Origin: Zhouia amylolytica
GTDB lineage: Bacteria > Bacteroidota > Bacteroidia > Flavobacteriales > Flavobacteriaceae
Assembly (NCBI RefSeq): GCF_900116365.1
Contig: NZ_FPAG01000009.1
Span: 156,633-220,632, forward strand
Reading direction: 5' to 3'
Length of the DNA stretch: 64,000 bases
The notes beneath the pieces were generated by a model, which ran no database searches, was not told the origin of the DNA, and worked only from the letters and a program-made list of their open reading frames with translations. The position numbers were made by a program, and so were the translations under genes. This document shows positions 1 to 7,514 of this stretch, piece after piece (position 1 is the first letter of the stretch; each line of letters starts with the position of its first letter).

Positions 1-108
1 GTCTATTACAACTACTGCTCCCACAGGCACTTCCCCTTTATCAAAAGCCATCTCTGCCTCTTGCAAAGCCTTCTTCATAAAATAATTATCATCAAAAGGA
101 TTCATCAT
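1..108 (-). CDS. tadA: tRNA-specific adenosine deaminase, N-terminal part (cut by window edge)
   Basis: The 36 codons visible on the complement give the opening of TadA: F-M-K-K-A-L-Q-E-A followed by G-E-V-P-V-G-A-V-V-V. TadA deaminates the wobble adenosine of tRNA-Arg to inosine in the cytoplasm. The zinc-binding H-A-E and P-C-x-x-C motifs would lie beyond position 1, so the active site cannot be checked. A second ATG follows directly at 105, and either could start. The gene diverges from dxs with 37 bp between the two start codons. Other nucleoside deaminases share the fold, but the N-terminal block favours TadA. Confidence 0.85.
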   Translation of the reverse strand, partial: MMNPFDDNYFMKKALQEAEMAFDKGEVPVGAVVVID

Positions 109-112
109 GCAT

Positions 113-141
113 CAAAAATACAATTTCAACTCGTACTTTTG
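113..141. promoter_or_regulatory. Divergent -7 elements for tadA (minus) and dxs (plus)
   Basis: TATTTTTG reads on the minus strand at 120..113 and TACTTTTG on the plus strand at 134..141. Both match the Bacteroidetes -7 consensus TAnnTTTG. Each ends exactly 4 nt before an ATG (108 for tadA, 146 for dxs), so both messages would have almost no leader. No clear -33 TTG is visible for either. Confidence 0.45.
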
Positions 142-145
142 CCTA

Positions 146-1915
146 ATGGCATCAAATTTACTCACATCTATTAACACTCCGGATGACTTGAAAAAGTTAG
201 CTCCTGAACAGCTACCTCAGCTGGCAAAGGAGTTAAGATCCTTTATCATTGACATACTCTCTGTTAAGGAAGGACACCTGGGAGCAAGCTTAGGTGTGGT
301 CGAGCTAACCATCGCCTTACATTATGTTTTCAACACACCGGATGACCTTTTAGTTTGGGACGTTGGGCATCAAGCTTACGGACATAAAATCCTAACAGAA
401 CGAAGGGAGGTCTTTCACACGAACAGGCAGCTCAATGGGATTAGTGGATTTCCTAAACGTTCAGAAAGTAAATACGATACTTTTGGAGTCGGCCATAGCT
501 CCACAAGCATTTCAGCAGCATTGGGAATGGCTATCGCCTCTAATTTAAAAGGTTTAACAGACAGACACCATATAGCTGTTGTCGGAGACGCCTCTATTGC
601 AAGCGGAATGGCTTTTGAAGCGCTGAACCATGCCGGGGTTTCAGATGCTAATCTCCTGGTTATTCTTAACGACAATACCATTGGGATTGATCCAAGTGTT
701 GGTGCACTTAAAGAATATTTAACCAATGTTAAAGAGCGTAAACTTCGCAATCAACAAAACATTTTTGAGGCCTTAAACTTTAATTATTCAGGACCGATTA
801 ATGGCCATGATATTGACATTGTAGTTAATGAGCTTAGTCGTCTTAAAAAAATTAAGGGCCCCAAATTTCTGCATATTATCACCACAAAAGGCAAGGGATT
901 AAAAAAGGCAGAACAAGATCAGGTTCGTTATCACGCTCCAGGAAAATTTGACAAGGTAACAGGCGAATTGGCTCCAAAGACAAATAAGGTTCAACCACCT
1001 AAATTTCAGGATGTATTCGGGCGTACTATTGTAGAGTTAGCCCAGAAAAACAAAAAGATTGTAGGGATTACCCCTGCCATGCCAACAGGTAGTTCTTTAA
1101 AATTCATGATGGATGAAATACCAGACCGAGCCTTTGATGTTGGTATTGCCGAACAGCATGCCGTGACCTTAGCGGCCGGAATGGCAACAGAGGGACTGAT
1201 CCCTTTCTGTAATATTTATTCCACATTTTTACAACGTGCTTATGACCAGGTCATTCACGATGTAGCCATCCAAAACCTACCGGTCATCTTTTGTTTAGAC
1301 AGAGCAGGATTAGTTGGGCAGGACGGGGCTACCCACCATGGTGTTTTTGACATCGCCTACCTAAGGTGCATCCCTAACCTCATTATTTTTGCTCCTGCCA
1401 ATGAGACGGAGCTTAGAAACATAATGTATACCGCACAGCTAGGACTTAATCAACCGATAGCCATTCGATATCCCAGAGGAAGAGGGATTTTAAATGAATG
1501 GCGAACTCCTTTTGAAAAAATTGAAATAGGAACAGGAACGCTCCTGAAAGAAGGGAGTAGTATTGCAGTTCTTTCGCTAGGCTTTATAGCTAAAAACGTT
1601 ACAGAAGCAATTAATCGATTTAATAATGAGAAAATCGCTCACTTTGGCATGCGTTTTGTGAAACCTTTGGACGAAAACTTGTTGCATCATATTTTCAAAA
1701 AATTCAATACGGTCATCACGGTTGAAGATGGTTCCATAAAAGGTGGATTTGGAAGTGCTATTGCCGAATTTGCCACTGAACACCACTATACATCAACTAT
1801 AAAATCGTTGGGGGTACCGGATAGATTTATCGAGCATGGTACAGTAGAACAATTACAAGAAATTGTAGGTATTGATACTAATTCGATTGAAGAAACTTTG
1901 CAACAATTTTTATAA
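146..1915 (+). CDS. dxs: 1-deoxy-D-xylulose-5-phosphate synthase
   Basis: This is the thiamine-diphosphate enzyme that condenses pyruvate with glyceraldehyde 3-phosphate, the first step of the MEP isoprenoid pathway, in the cytoplasm. Seen are the V-G-H-Q-A-Y-G-H-K block, G-F-P-K-R-S-E-S-K-Y-D-T-F-G-V-G-H-S-S, the diphosphate-binding G-D-A-S ... L-N-D-N motif, and a C-terminal transketolase half with A-E-Q-H-A-V-T. The reading frame is open from 107, but I choose the ATG at 146: the protein then begins M-A-S-N-L-L and is 589 residues, a normal length, and the 107 start would lie upstream of the promoter element. It diverges from tadA and is followed 42 bp later by a DUF3078 gene. Confidence 0.93.
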   Translation: MASNLLTSINTPDDLKKLAPEQLPQLAKELRSFIIDILSVKEGHLGASLGVVELTIALHYVFNTPDDLLVWDVGHQAYGHKILTERREVFHTNRQLNGISGFPKRSESKYDTFGVGHSSTSISAALGMAIASNLKGLTDRHHIAVVGDASIASGMAFEALNHAGVSDANLLVILNDNTIGIDPSVGALKEYLTNVKERKLRNQQNIFEALNFNYSGPINGHDIDIVVNELSRLKKIKGPKFLHIITTKGKGLKKAEQDQVRYHAPGKFDKVTGELAPKTNKVQPPKFQDVFGRTIVELAQKNKKIVGITPAMPTGSSLKFMMDEIPDRAFDVGIAEQHAVTLAAGMATEGLIPFCNIYSTFLQRAYDQVIHDVAIQNLPVIFCLDRAGLVGQDGATHHGVFDIAYLRCIPNLIIFAPANETELRNIMYTAQLGLNQPIAIRYPRGRGILNEWRTPFEKIEIGTGTLLKEGSSIAVLSLGFIAKNVTEAINRFNNEKIAHFGMRFVKPLDENLLHHIFKKFNTVITVEDGSIKGGFGSAIAEFATEHHYTSTIKSLGVPDRFIEHGTVEQLQEIVGIDTNSIEETLQQFL

Positions 1916-1957
1916 CGTTATTTTTTTTATCAATTTTGCGTCGCTAAATCACTAATA

Positions 1958-3061
1958 ATGAAACAGTTTGTAGTTTTATTTTTCCTTTTTTGTTGTTATT
2001 TCTCATATGCTCAGGTAGATACACTGACAGTTATTAAAAGAGATACTATCGTAAACACCAAAGACACCTTGATTATTAAAAACTATTATTTTATTTCTAA
2101 GGTGGATTCTTTGATAAAAAAGATAGCTCCTCCTATTGTAAAGGTTGATTCGGCGGCCATAAAAAAAGATTCTGCGCTCGCTGCGAAGGATACCGTTCCT
2201 AAATCTAACTGGACTAAAGAAAACAAACTAGGACTCAGTTTAACTGAAGTTGCTTTTGTAAACTGGAATGCAGGGGGAAATAATTCCTTCTCTGCAATAT
2301 CCCGCGCGAATTTTGTTCGTAAATACAAAACTCCAATGGTTTCCTGGAATAATGAATTAAGACTTAGCTTTGGTCTCAACGCTCAGGAAGGAAGAGAGTT
2401 ACGAAAAACCGATGACAGGATCGAGTTTAACTCTACGGCAGGTTTTAAGCGAAAAGAAAAGTCAAGCTGGTATCATTCTGCCAAATTTAATTTTAGAACC
2501 CAGTTCAGTAACGGTTATAAATATCCGGATACCGATAATCCTATTTCACGTCTTATGGCACCAGGATATCTTTTTATAGGTATTGGTGCAGAATACATTG
2601 AAGACAAGCCTGATTTTAATTTATATATATCTCCATTAACGCAAAAATCAACCTTTGTATTAGATCAAGGATTGGCGGATAAAGGGGCTTTTGGTGTTCA
2701 GAAAGCCAAATACGACATGGATGGCAATCTTATCCAACACGGTAAAAACATCTATACGGAGGTGGGTATTCTCATAACGAACTCCTTTAAAAAGGAGATC
2801 TCTAAAAATATGAACTTCAACAACCGACTCAACCTATACACAGATTACCTGAATAGTTTTGGTAATGTTGATATTGACTGGGAAATGTTGCTTGACCTAA
2901 CGGTAAATGAATATGTTAAAGCCAATATTGGAACACATATCATATACGATAACGATGTTAAATTCAAAGAATCTGAAACTCCTGAAGGAGAGGTTGACAA
3001 ATACGGAGCAAGAATTCAGCTTAAGCAATTACTAGGCGTTGGAATTTCATATTCCTTCTAA
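1958..3061 (+). CDS. DUF3078 family exported protein
   Basis: A 367-residue protein with a clear signal peptide (cleavage after Y-A-Q at about residue 19), a 60-residue Thr/Lys/Asp-rich linker and then a DUF3078 region from about residue 82, recognised by N-K-L-G-L-S-L-T-E and N-W-N-A-G-G-N-N-S. The rest alternates polar and aromatic residues and ends in S-Y-S-F, as expected for an outer-membrane beta-barrel. The family has no assigned biochemical role. It follows dxs in the same direction, so it may be co-transcribed, and it converges on the penicillin-binding protein gene with only 11 bp between stops. Confidence 0.8.
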   Translation: MKQFVVLFFLFCCYFSYAQVDTLTVIKRDTIVNTKDTLIIKNYYFISKVDSLIKKIAPPIVKVDSAAIKKDSALAAKDTVPKSNWTKENKLGLSLTEVAFVNWNAGGNNSFSAISRANFVRKYKTPMVSWNNELRLSFGLNAQEGRELRKTDDRIEFNSTAGFKRKEKSSWYHSAKFNFRTQFSNGYKYPDTDNPISRLMAPGYLFIGIGAEYIEDKPDFNLYISPLTQKSTFVLDQGLADKGAFGVQKAKYDMDGNLIQHGKNIYTEVGILITNSFKKEISKNMNFNNRLNLYTDYLNSFGNVDIDWEMLLDLTVNEYVKANIGTHIIYDNDVKFKESETPEGEVDKYGARIQLKQLLGVGISYSF

Positions 3062-3072
3062 CTTATTGCTAT

Positions 3073-5385
3073 TTAATCATTCTCTTTTTCTTCCTCATTT
3101 TCTTTATTCTTTTTTTTGAGGAAGGAAAAGAACCCTTTGTTCTTTTTCTCTCCGAATTTCTTTTTAGGCGCCTCTGCACCAAACAAACGTTCAAAGAAGG
3201 TCTCTTCCCTTACCGGATCACATTCTAGAGCTGCTAAAACTTCTTCTGAAGATTTCTGGAACTTAGCATTTGAAATGGATTGAAATTCATTATCTGAATT
3301 AAGCTTTTTAAGAAAAAGTGCCACATTAGGCAATGCTGAATTAGCTCCCTGTCCAATACCGGTATTACTAAAACCGATTCTGTGATCATCATTACCAACC
3401 CAGGAGGCCATTACCAGTTTTGGCGTAACACCAACGAACCATCCGTCTTTATTGTTCTGGGTGGTACCTGTTTTCCCGGCCATATCATTTTTTAAACCAT
3501 ACCTACTTCTTAACCTAACTGCAGTCCCTTCATCTACCGTAGCCTTTAGCATCTCTATAATGGTTTCCCTGGTATTCTCAGAAAATGCGGGTTCTTCCGT
3601 TGTATTTTCAGCCTCATGTTCCCACAAAACATTCCCTGCTTTATCTTCGATTTTTGTTACTAAATAAGGTTGCACAGAAACTCCATTATTTACATATCCC
3701 GTATAGGCCGATGCTAATTCAATCAACGACATTTCTGCCGTTCCGAGTGCCAATGAAGGGACTTCCGGCAACTTGCTTTTAACCCCCATTTTACGAGCTT
3801 GATCGACTACCGCATCAATACCTGTTTCATCCATAACCTTTACTGCTATGGTGTTTATGGAATTGCTCAATGCTTTCTCAAGCGAATACTTGACTTCTAT
3901 ATCCTCTTCTTTCTGAGTGGCATTTTCCGGCGTCCAGTCTTCTTCCCCTTCATAGGTAATTGCTTTTAGAGAGAAGTACGTACACGGATCCATTCCATTC
4001 TCTAATGCTGCGGTGTATACGAAAGGCTTAAAGGTCGAACCAACCTGTCTTTTACTTTGAATGACATGGTCGTACTTATAAGACTGAAAGTCAATTCCAC
4101 CGACATAGGCACGAACAGCTCCGGTATGCGGATCCAAGGCAACAAATCCTGTATTCAGAAATTTTAAATAGTGCGATATGCTATCAAGTGTAGACAAGTT
4201 TTTTAATTCTTCACTCTTCCAGTCAAAAACTTTCATTTTTTTCTTGAGTTTCAGGGAGTCAAGAATTAACTTTTCTTCCAGCCCTTTCTTTTTCAATCGC
4301 TTATATTCGGGCAATTTTCTGGCAGACTCAAGAATGATCTCATTATTTTTCCACGGTTTTCTCTTGCCATAGGCATTTTCAAACTGTGATTGCAAACGAC
4401 TCATATGTTCTTTCATAGCAGCTTCCGCATATTCCTGCATATCTCTATTAAGGGTGGTATGCACCCGTAAGCCATCCTTATATAAGTCGTATGTTCCTCC
4501 ATCCTCCTTTTTAAGGTCTGCAACAAGCAATGCAGCCTCTTTTCTAACTTGTTCCCTGAAATAGGGTGCTAACCCATCATTGGCATTAAAATACTGATAG
4601 GAGAGGGCTATTTTGTTTTCTTTAACTTCCCTGGCCTCTTCTTCTGTAATAAACTTGTATTTTACCATTTGCTGCAATACCACATCTCTACGGAATTGAC
4701 TTCGCTCCGGAAACAACCTGGGATTATAGCTATGTGAAGCCTTCAGGCTACCGATCAAGGTGGCTGACTGTGATAAGTTTAACTGAGTCGTTGAACAATT
4801 GAAAAACTTTTGTGCTGCACTTTCTATTCCATAGGTATTATCACTAAAAGGAACGGTATTTAAATAAAGGGTAAGGATATCTTCTTTTGAATATATTTTT
4901 TCAATTCTTCTGGCAATTATGGCTTCCTTCATTTTAATAACCGGCATACTAAAGATTCCATAGTCATCTCTACCATAAAGATTTTTGGCCAATTGGGTTG
5001 TAATGGTACTTCCACCTCCGGAAGAATCATCTCCTAACAAAATGGATTTAAAGAACACTCTTCCTAAACTTCGGGTATCGAGTCCTGAATGTTCATAAAA
5101 GCGCACATCTTCAGTAGCGATCAGGGCATCGATTAAATGTTGTGGGAGCTCTTCAAACTTTACAGATTGACGGTCAAAAACAAAGTATTTACCTATAAGT
5201 TCATTATTTTCATCTAAAACAAGACTTGCCTGCGCTTGTTTTAATTCCTTTAACTCTTCTACCTTGGGTAATTTTCCCCAGAAACCTGCATAAACAGATA
5301 AAAAGAACAGAATACCCAACAGAAAGCATGCGCCAATAATTTTTAAGAACAATTTCAAGAATTGCTTCTTCTTACTTTTACCCAT
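3073..5385 (-). CDS. Penicillin-binding protein 1A (bifunctional transglycosylase/transpeptidase)
   Basis: A 770-residue class A PBP that polymerises and crosslinks peptidoglycan at the inner membrane. One membrane segment lies at residues 11-33. The GT51 glycosyltransferase domain follows, with the catalytic Glu in T-E-D-V-R-F-Y-E-H-S-G (E92) and G-G-S-T-I-T-T-Q-L-A-K-N-L near 124-136. The transpeptidase domain has S-T-F-K (S450), the S-x-N box in A-L-S-N-S-I-N (about 505-511) and K-T-G-T at 638-641. All key residues are present. The C-terminus is a highly charged Lys/Glu tail of about 40 residues, common in this phylum. It stands alone between convergent DUF3078 and the upstream tRNA. Confidence 0.93.
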   Translation of the reverse strand: MGKSKKKQFLKLFLKIIGACFLLGILFFLSVYAGFWGKLPKVEELKELKQAQASLVLDENNELIGKYFVFDRQSVKFEELPQHLIDALIATEDVRFYEHSGLDTRSLGRVFFKSILLGDDSSGGGSTITTQLAKNLYGRDDYGIFSMPVIKMKEAIIARRIEKIYSKEDILTLYLNTVPFSDNTYGIESAAQKFFNCSTTQLNLSQSATLIGSLKASHSYNPRLFPERSQFRRDVVLQQMVKYKFITEEEAREVKENKIALSYQYFNANDGLAPYFREQVRKEAALLVADLKKEDGGTYDLYKDGLRVHTTLNRDMQEYAEAAMKEHMSRLQSQFENAYGKRKPWKNNEIILESARKLPEYKRLKKKGLEEKLILDSLKLKKKMKVFDWKSEELKNLSTLDSISHYLKFLNTGFVALDPHTGAVRAYVGGIDFQSYKYDHVIQSKRQVGSTFKPFVYTAALENGMDPCTYFSLKAITYEGEEDWTPENATQKEEDIEVKYSLEKALSNSINTIAVKVMDETGIDAVVDQARKMGVKSKLPEVPSLALGTAEMSLIELASAYTGYVNNGVSVQPYLVTKIEDKAGNVLWEHEAENTTEEPAFSENTRETIIEMLKATVDEGTAVRLRSRYGLKNDMAGKTGTTQNNKDGWFVGVTPKLVMASWVGNDDHRIGFSNTGIGQGANSALPNVALFLKKLNSDNEFQSISNAKFQKSSEEVLAALECDPVREETFFERLFGAEAPKKKFGEKKNKGFFSFLKKKNKENEEEKEND

Positions 5386-5885
5386 ATTTTAGGAGTAGGT
5401 TTAAATCTTAACTCGTTTAATATACGACAATAGGGTCTTAAAGAGATGTTAACGTTATGATTATCCCCGAAATAAAATCAAAAACAGGGGATGAAATATA
5501 ACTTTCATCCCCCATCACAGTTGAGTTACTAATAGCAATCTTGGGTTTTCTTATTTACGTTTTAAATATTGCGCTCTCAGCATTTTCTTTTTCAGGTCAC
5601 TTACATTTGTCGTTGTTCAGTTTAAATACCTGAAAAATCAAAGTAAGCTCAATACTTTAAACAAGGGAGAAACCCTCACCCCAAGCCCAATTTATTTTCT
5701 CAATAAAATTGTAATGAATAGTTCCTCCCTGTATTGTATATGAAAAATGTGTGTATGCAATCCCTTCAAGAAGGTCTTACATATATTAAGACACGGTCAA
5801 TTCAGAAAAGTCACTTTTAAGTAAAAAAGAAAAGGCTGATAGTCGCATTAAATCATAAAAGGCTAAAAACAAGCTGATTATATGT
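5386..5885. other. Gene-free stretch with two inverted repeats
   Basis: About 500 bp without a credible ORF. It holds a perfect 10-bp hairpin GGGGATGAAA / TTTCATCCCC (5487-5496 and 5503-5512), followed on the minus strand by a T-rich run, so it may act as a back-up terminator. It also holds a 10-bp inverted repeat TTTTTCAGGT / ACCTGAAAAA (5588-5597 and 5628-5637) enclosing a plus-strand TACATTTG -7-like element (5602-5609). No coding, tRNA or riboswitch pattern was recognised. Confidence 0.4.
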
Positions 5886-5892
5886 CAAAAAA

Positions 5893-5917
5893 AAAGCTTC
5901 TCTAATTGAGAAGCTTT
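5893..5917 (-). terminator. Rho-independent terminator of tRNA-Leu
   Basis: A perfect 10-bp stem AAAGCTTCTC / GAGAAGCTTT with a 5-nt loop (5903-5907) ends in a run of T on the minus strand (A-run 5886-5895 on the plus strand). It begins 4 nt after the tRNA 3' end. Confidence 0.85.
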
Positions 5918-5920
5918 CTG

Positions 5921-6002
5921 TGCGGGTGAAAGGACTCGAACCTTCACACCTTTCGGCACTAGATCCTAAGTCTAGCGTGTCTACCAATTTCACCACACCC
6001 GC
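5921..6002 (-). tRNA. tRNA-Leu (anticodon TAG)
   Basis: The complement folds as an 82-nt class II tRNA. The acceptor stem is GCGGGTG / CACCCGC with discriminator A. The D arm carries TGGTAGACA, the anticodon loop reads CTTAGGA (anticodon TAG), there is an extra arm typical of tRNA-Leu, and the T arm contains GGTTCGAGTCC. CCA is not encoded. A strong terminator follows immediately, so it is a single-gene unit. Confidence 0.95.
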
Positions 6003-6018
6003 GGTTATTTTGTGGGTG

Positions 6019-6048
6019 CAAATATAAATCAATTTTTCAATTTTCAAA
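6019..6048 (-). promoter_or_regulatory. Promoter of tRNA-Leu
   Basis: On the minus strand TTTG (6048..6045), an 18-nt spacer and TATATTTG (6026..6019) match the Bacteroidetes -33/-7 pattern. The -7 element ends 16 nt before the mature tRNA start. Confidence 0.75.
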
Positions 6049-6075
6049 CCCTAAATGCATAAAAAGTTCTTTTTG

Positions 6076-6083
6076 TACTTTTG
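6076..6083 (+). promoter_or_regulatory. -7 element upstream of the M20 dipeptidase gene
   Basis: TACTTTTG is an exact TAnnTTTG match 20 nt before the ATG at 6104. No convincing -33 TTG was found. Confidence 0.5.
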
Positions 6084-6103
6084 GAAAAACTGAAAATTTC
6101 TTC

Positions 6104-7492
6104 ATGGACACTATTAACGAGTATATTGATCAACATAAAGATCGATTTATAAACGAACTTATTGAGTTATTAAAAATACCTTCAGTAAGTGCTGATTCCG
6201 CTTTTACACAGGATGTACTTGACACAGCCAAGGCTGTAAAAAACGCACTTGACAAAGCAGGTTGCGATAAAACGGAGATCTGTGAAACACCAGGTTATCC
6301 GGTTGTATATGGTGAAAAAATTATTGATCCGAAGTTACCAACTGTATTGGTGTATGGTCATTATGACGTTCAACCGGCAGATCCGTATAATTTATGGGAC
6401 TCCCCTCCTTTTGAGCCGACGATTAAAAAAACAGAGGCGCATCCTGATGGGGCTATCTATGCTCGTGGTGCCTGTGATGACAAGGGGCAAATGTATATGC
6501 ATGTAAAGGCCTTAGAGTACATGACCCAGACAGGTAATTTGCCTTGTAATGTTAAATTCATGATCGAAGGAGAAGAAGAGGTTGGAAGTGAAAACCTGGG
6601 GTGGTTTATTGAGCGTAATCACGAAAAATTAAAGAATGATGTTATTCTCATTTCAGATACAGGAATGATCGCAAAAGATGTACCTTCTATTACAACAGGG
6701 CTTAGGGGGCTTAGTTATGTGGAGGTAGAAGTTACCGGTCCTAACAGGGATTTACATAGTGGGTTGTATGGTGGCGCTGTTGCGAACCCTATTAACATCT
6801 TAACCAAAATGATTTCATCGCTTCACGATGAGAACAATCATATTACCGTACCCGGATTTTATGATAAGGTAGAAGAACTATCTGCCGAAGAACGCGCTCA
6901 AATGGCCGAAGCTCCATTTTCTTTGGATGCTTATAAACAAGCTTTAGACATTGACGATGTGTACGGAGAGACCGGATATACTACTAACGAACGTAACTCT
7001 ATTCGTCCGACCCTTGATGTAAATGGTATCTGGGGTGGTTATATAGGAGAAGGAGCTAAAACAGTTATCCCGAGCAAAGCTTATGCGAAAATATCTATGC
7101 GCTTAGTTCCTAACCAGGATTGGCAGGAGATTACAGAACTTTTCAAAAAACACTTTGAAAGTATCGCTCCGAATGGCGTTAGGGTAAAAGTTACTCCTCA
7201 CCATGGGGGTCAGGGTTATGTTACCCCTATTGACAGCCTAGGGTATCAGGCTGCTTCAAAAGCTTACGAAACTACCTTTGAAAAGACACCAATACCGCAG
7301 CGAAGCGGAGGAAGTATTCCGATTGTCTCATTATTTGAGAAGGAGTTAAAAAGTAAAACCATCCTAATGGGGTTTGGTTTAGACACCGATGCCATTCACT
7401 CTCCGAATGAGCATTTTGGGGTATGGAATTATCTCAAGGGTATTGAAACCATTCCATGGTTCTATAAATATTTTACCGAATTGAATGACTAA
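6104..7492 (+). CDS. M20 family metallo-dipeptidase
   Basis: A 462-residue cytoplasmic zinc peptidase of the M20 (carnosinase/PepV-like) family that cleaves dipeptides or other short peptides. Dinuclear metal motifs are present: G-H-Y-D-V-Q-P (H86, D88), R-G-A-C-D-D-K-G (D125), E-G-E-E-E-V-G-S with the catalytic and liganding Glu pair (about 157-159), and a late D-A-I-H-S-P-N-E-H that supplies the final His. The dimerisation (lid) insert runs from about 200 to 380. No signal peptide is seen. Dipeptidyl peptidase IV starts 22 nt after the stop, so the two are probably one operon that exports one peptidase and uses this one to finish dipeptides inside the cell. Confidence 0.88.
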   Translation: MDTINEYIDQHKDRFINELIELLKIPSVSADSAFTQDVLDTAKAVKNALDKAGCDKTEICETPGYPVVYGEKIIDPKLPTVLVYGHYDVQPADPYNLWDSPPFEPTIKKTEAHPDGAIYARGACDDKGQMYMHVKALEYMTQTGNLPCNVKFMIEGEEEVGSENLGWFIERNHEKLKNDVILISDTGMIAKDVPSITTGLRGLSYVEVEVTGPNRDLHSGLYGGAVANPINILTKMISSLHDENNHITVPGFYDKVEELSAEERAQMAEAPFSLDAYKQALDIDDVYGETGYTTNERNSIRPTLDVNGIWGGYIGEGAKTVIPSKAYAKISMRLVPNQDWQEITELFKKHFESIAPNGVRVKVTPHHGGQGYVTPIDSLGYQAASKAYETTFEKTPIPQRSGGSIPIVSLFEKELKSKTILMGFGLDTDAIHSPNEHFGVWNYLKGIETIPWFYKYFTELND

Positions 7493-7514
7493 CTACATAA
7501 AACTTCCGACCTAA

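Noticed and set aside
5853..6047. A 64-codon minus-strand ORF
   Set aside because: It runs through tRNA-Leu and its terminator; the RNA explains the sequence.
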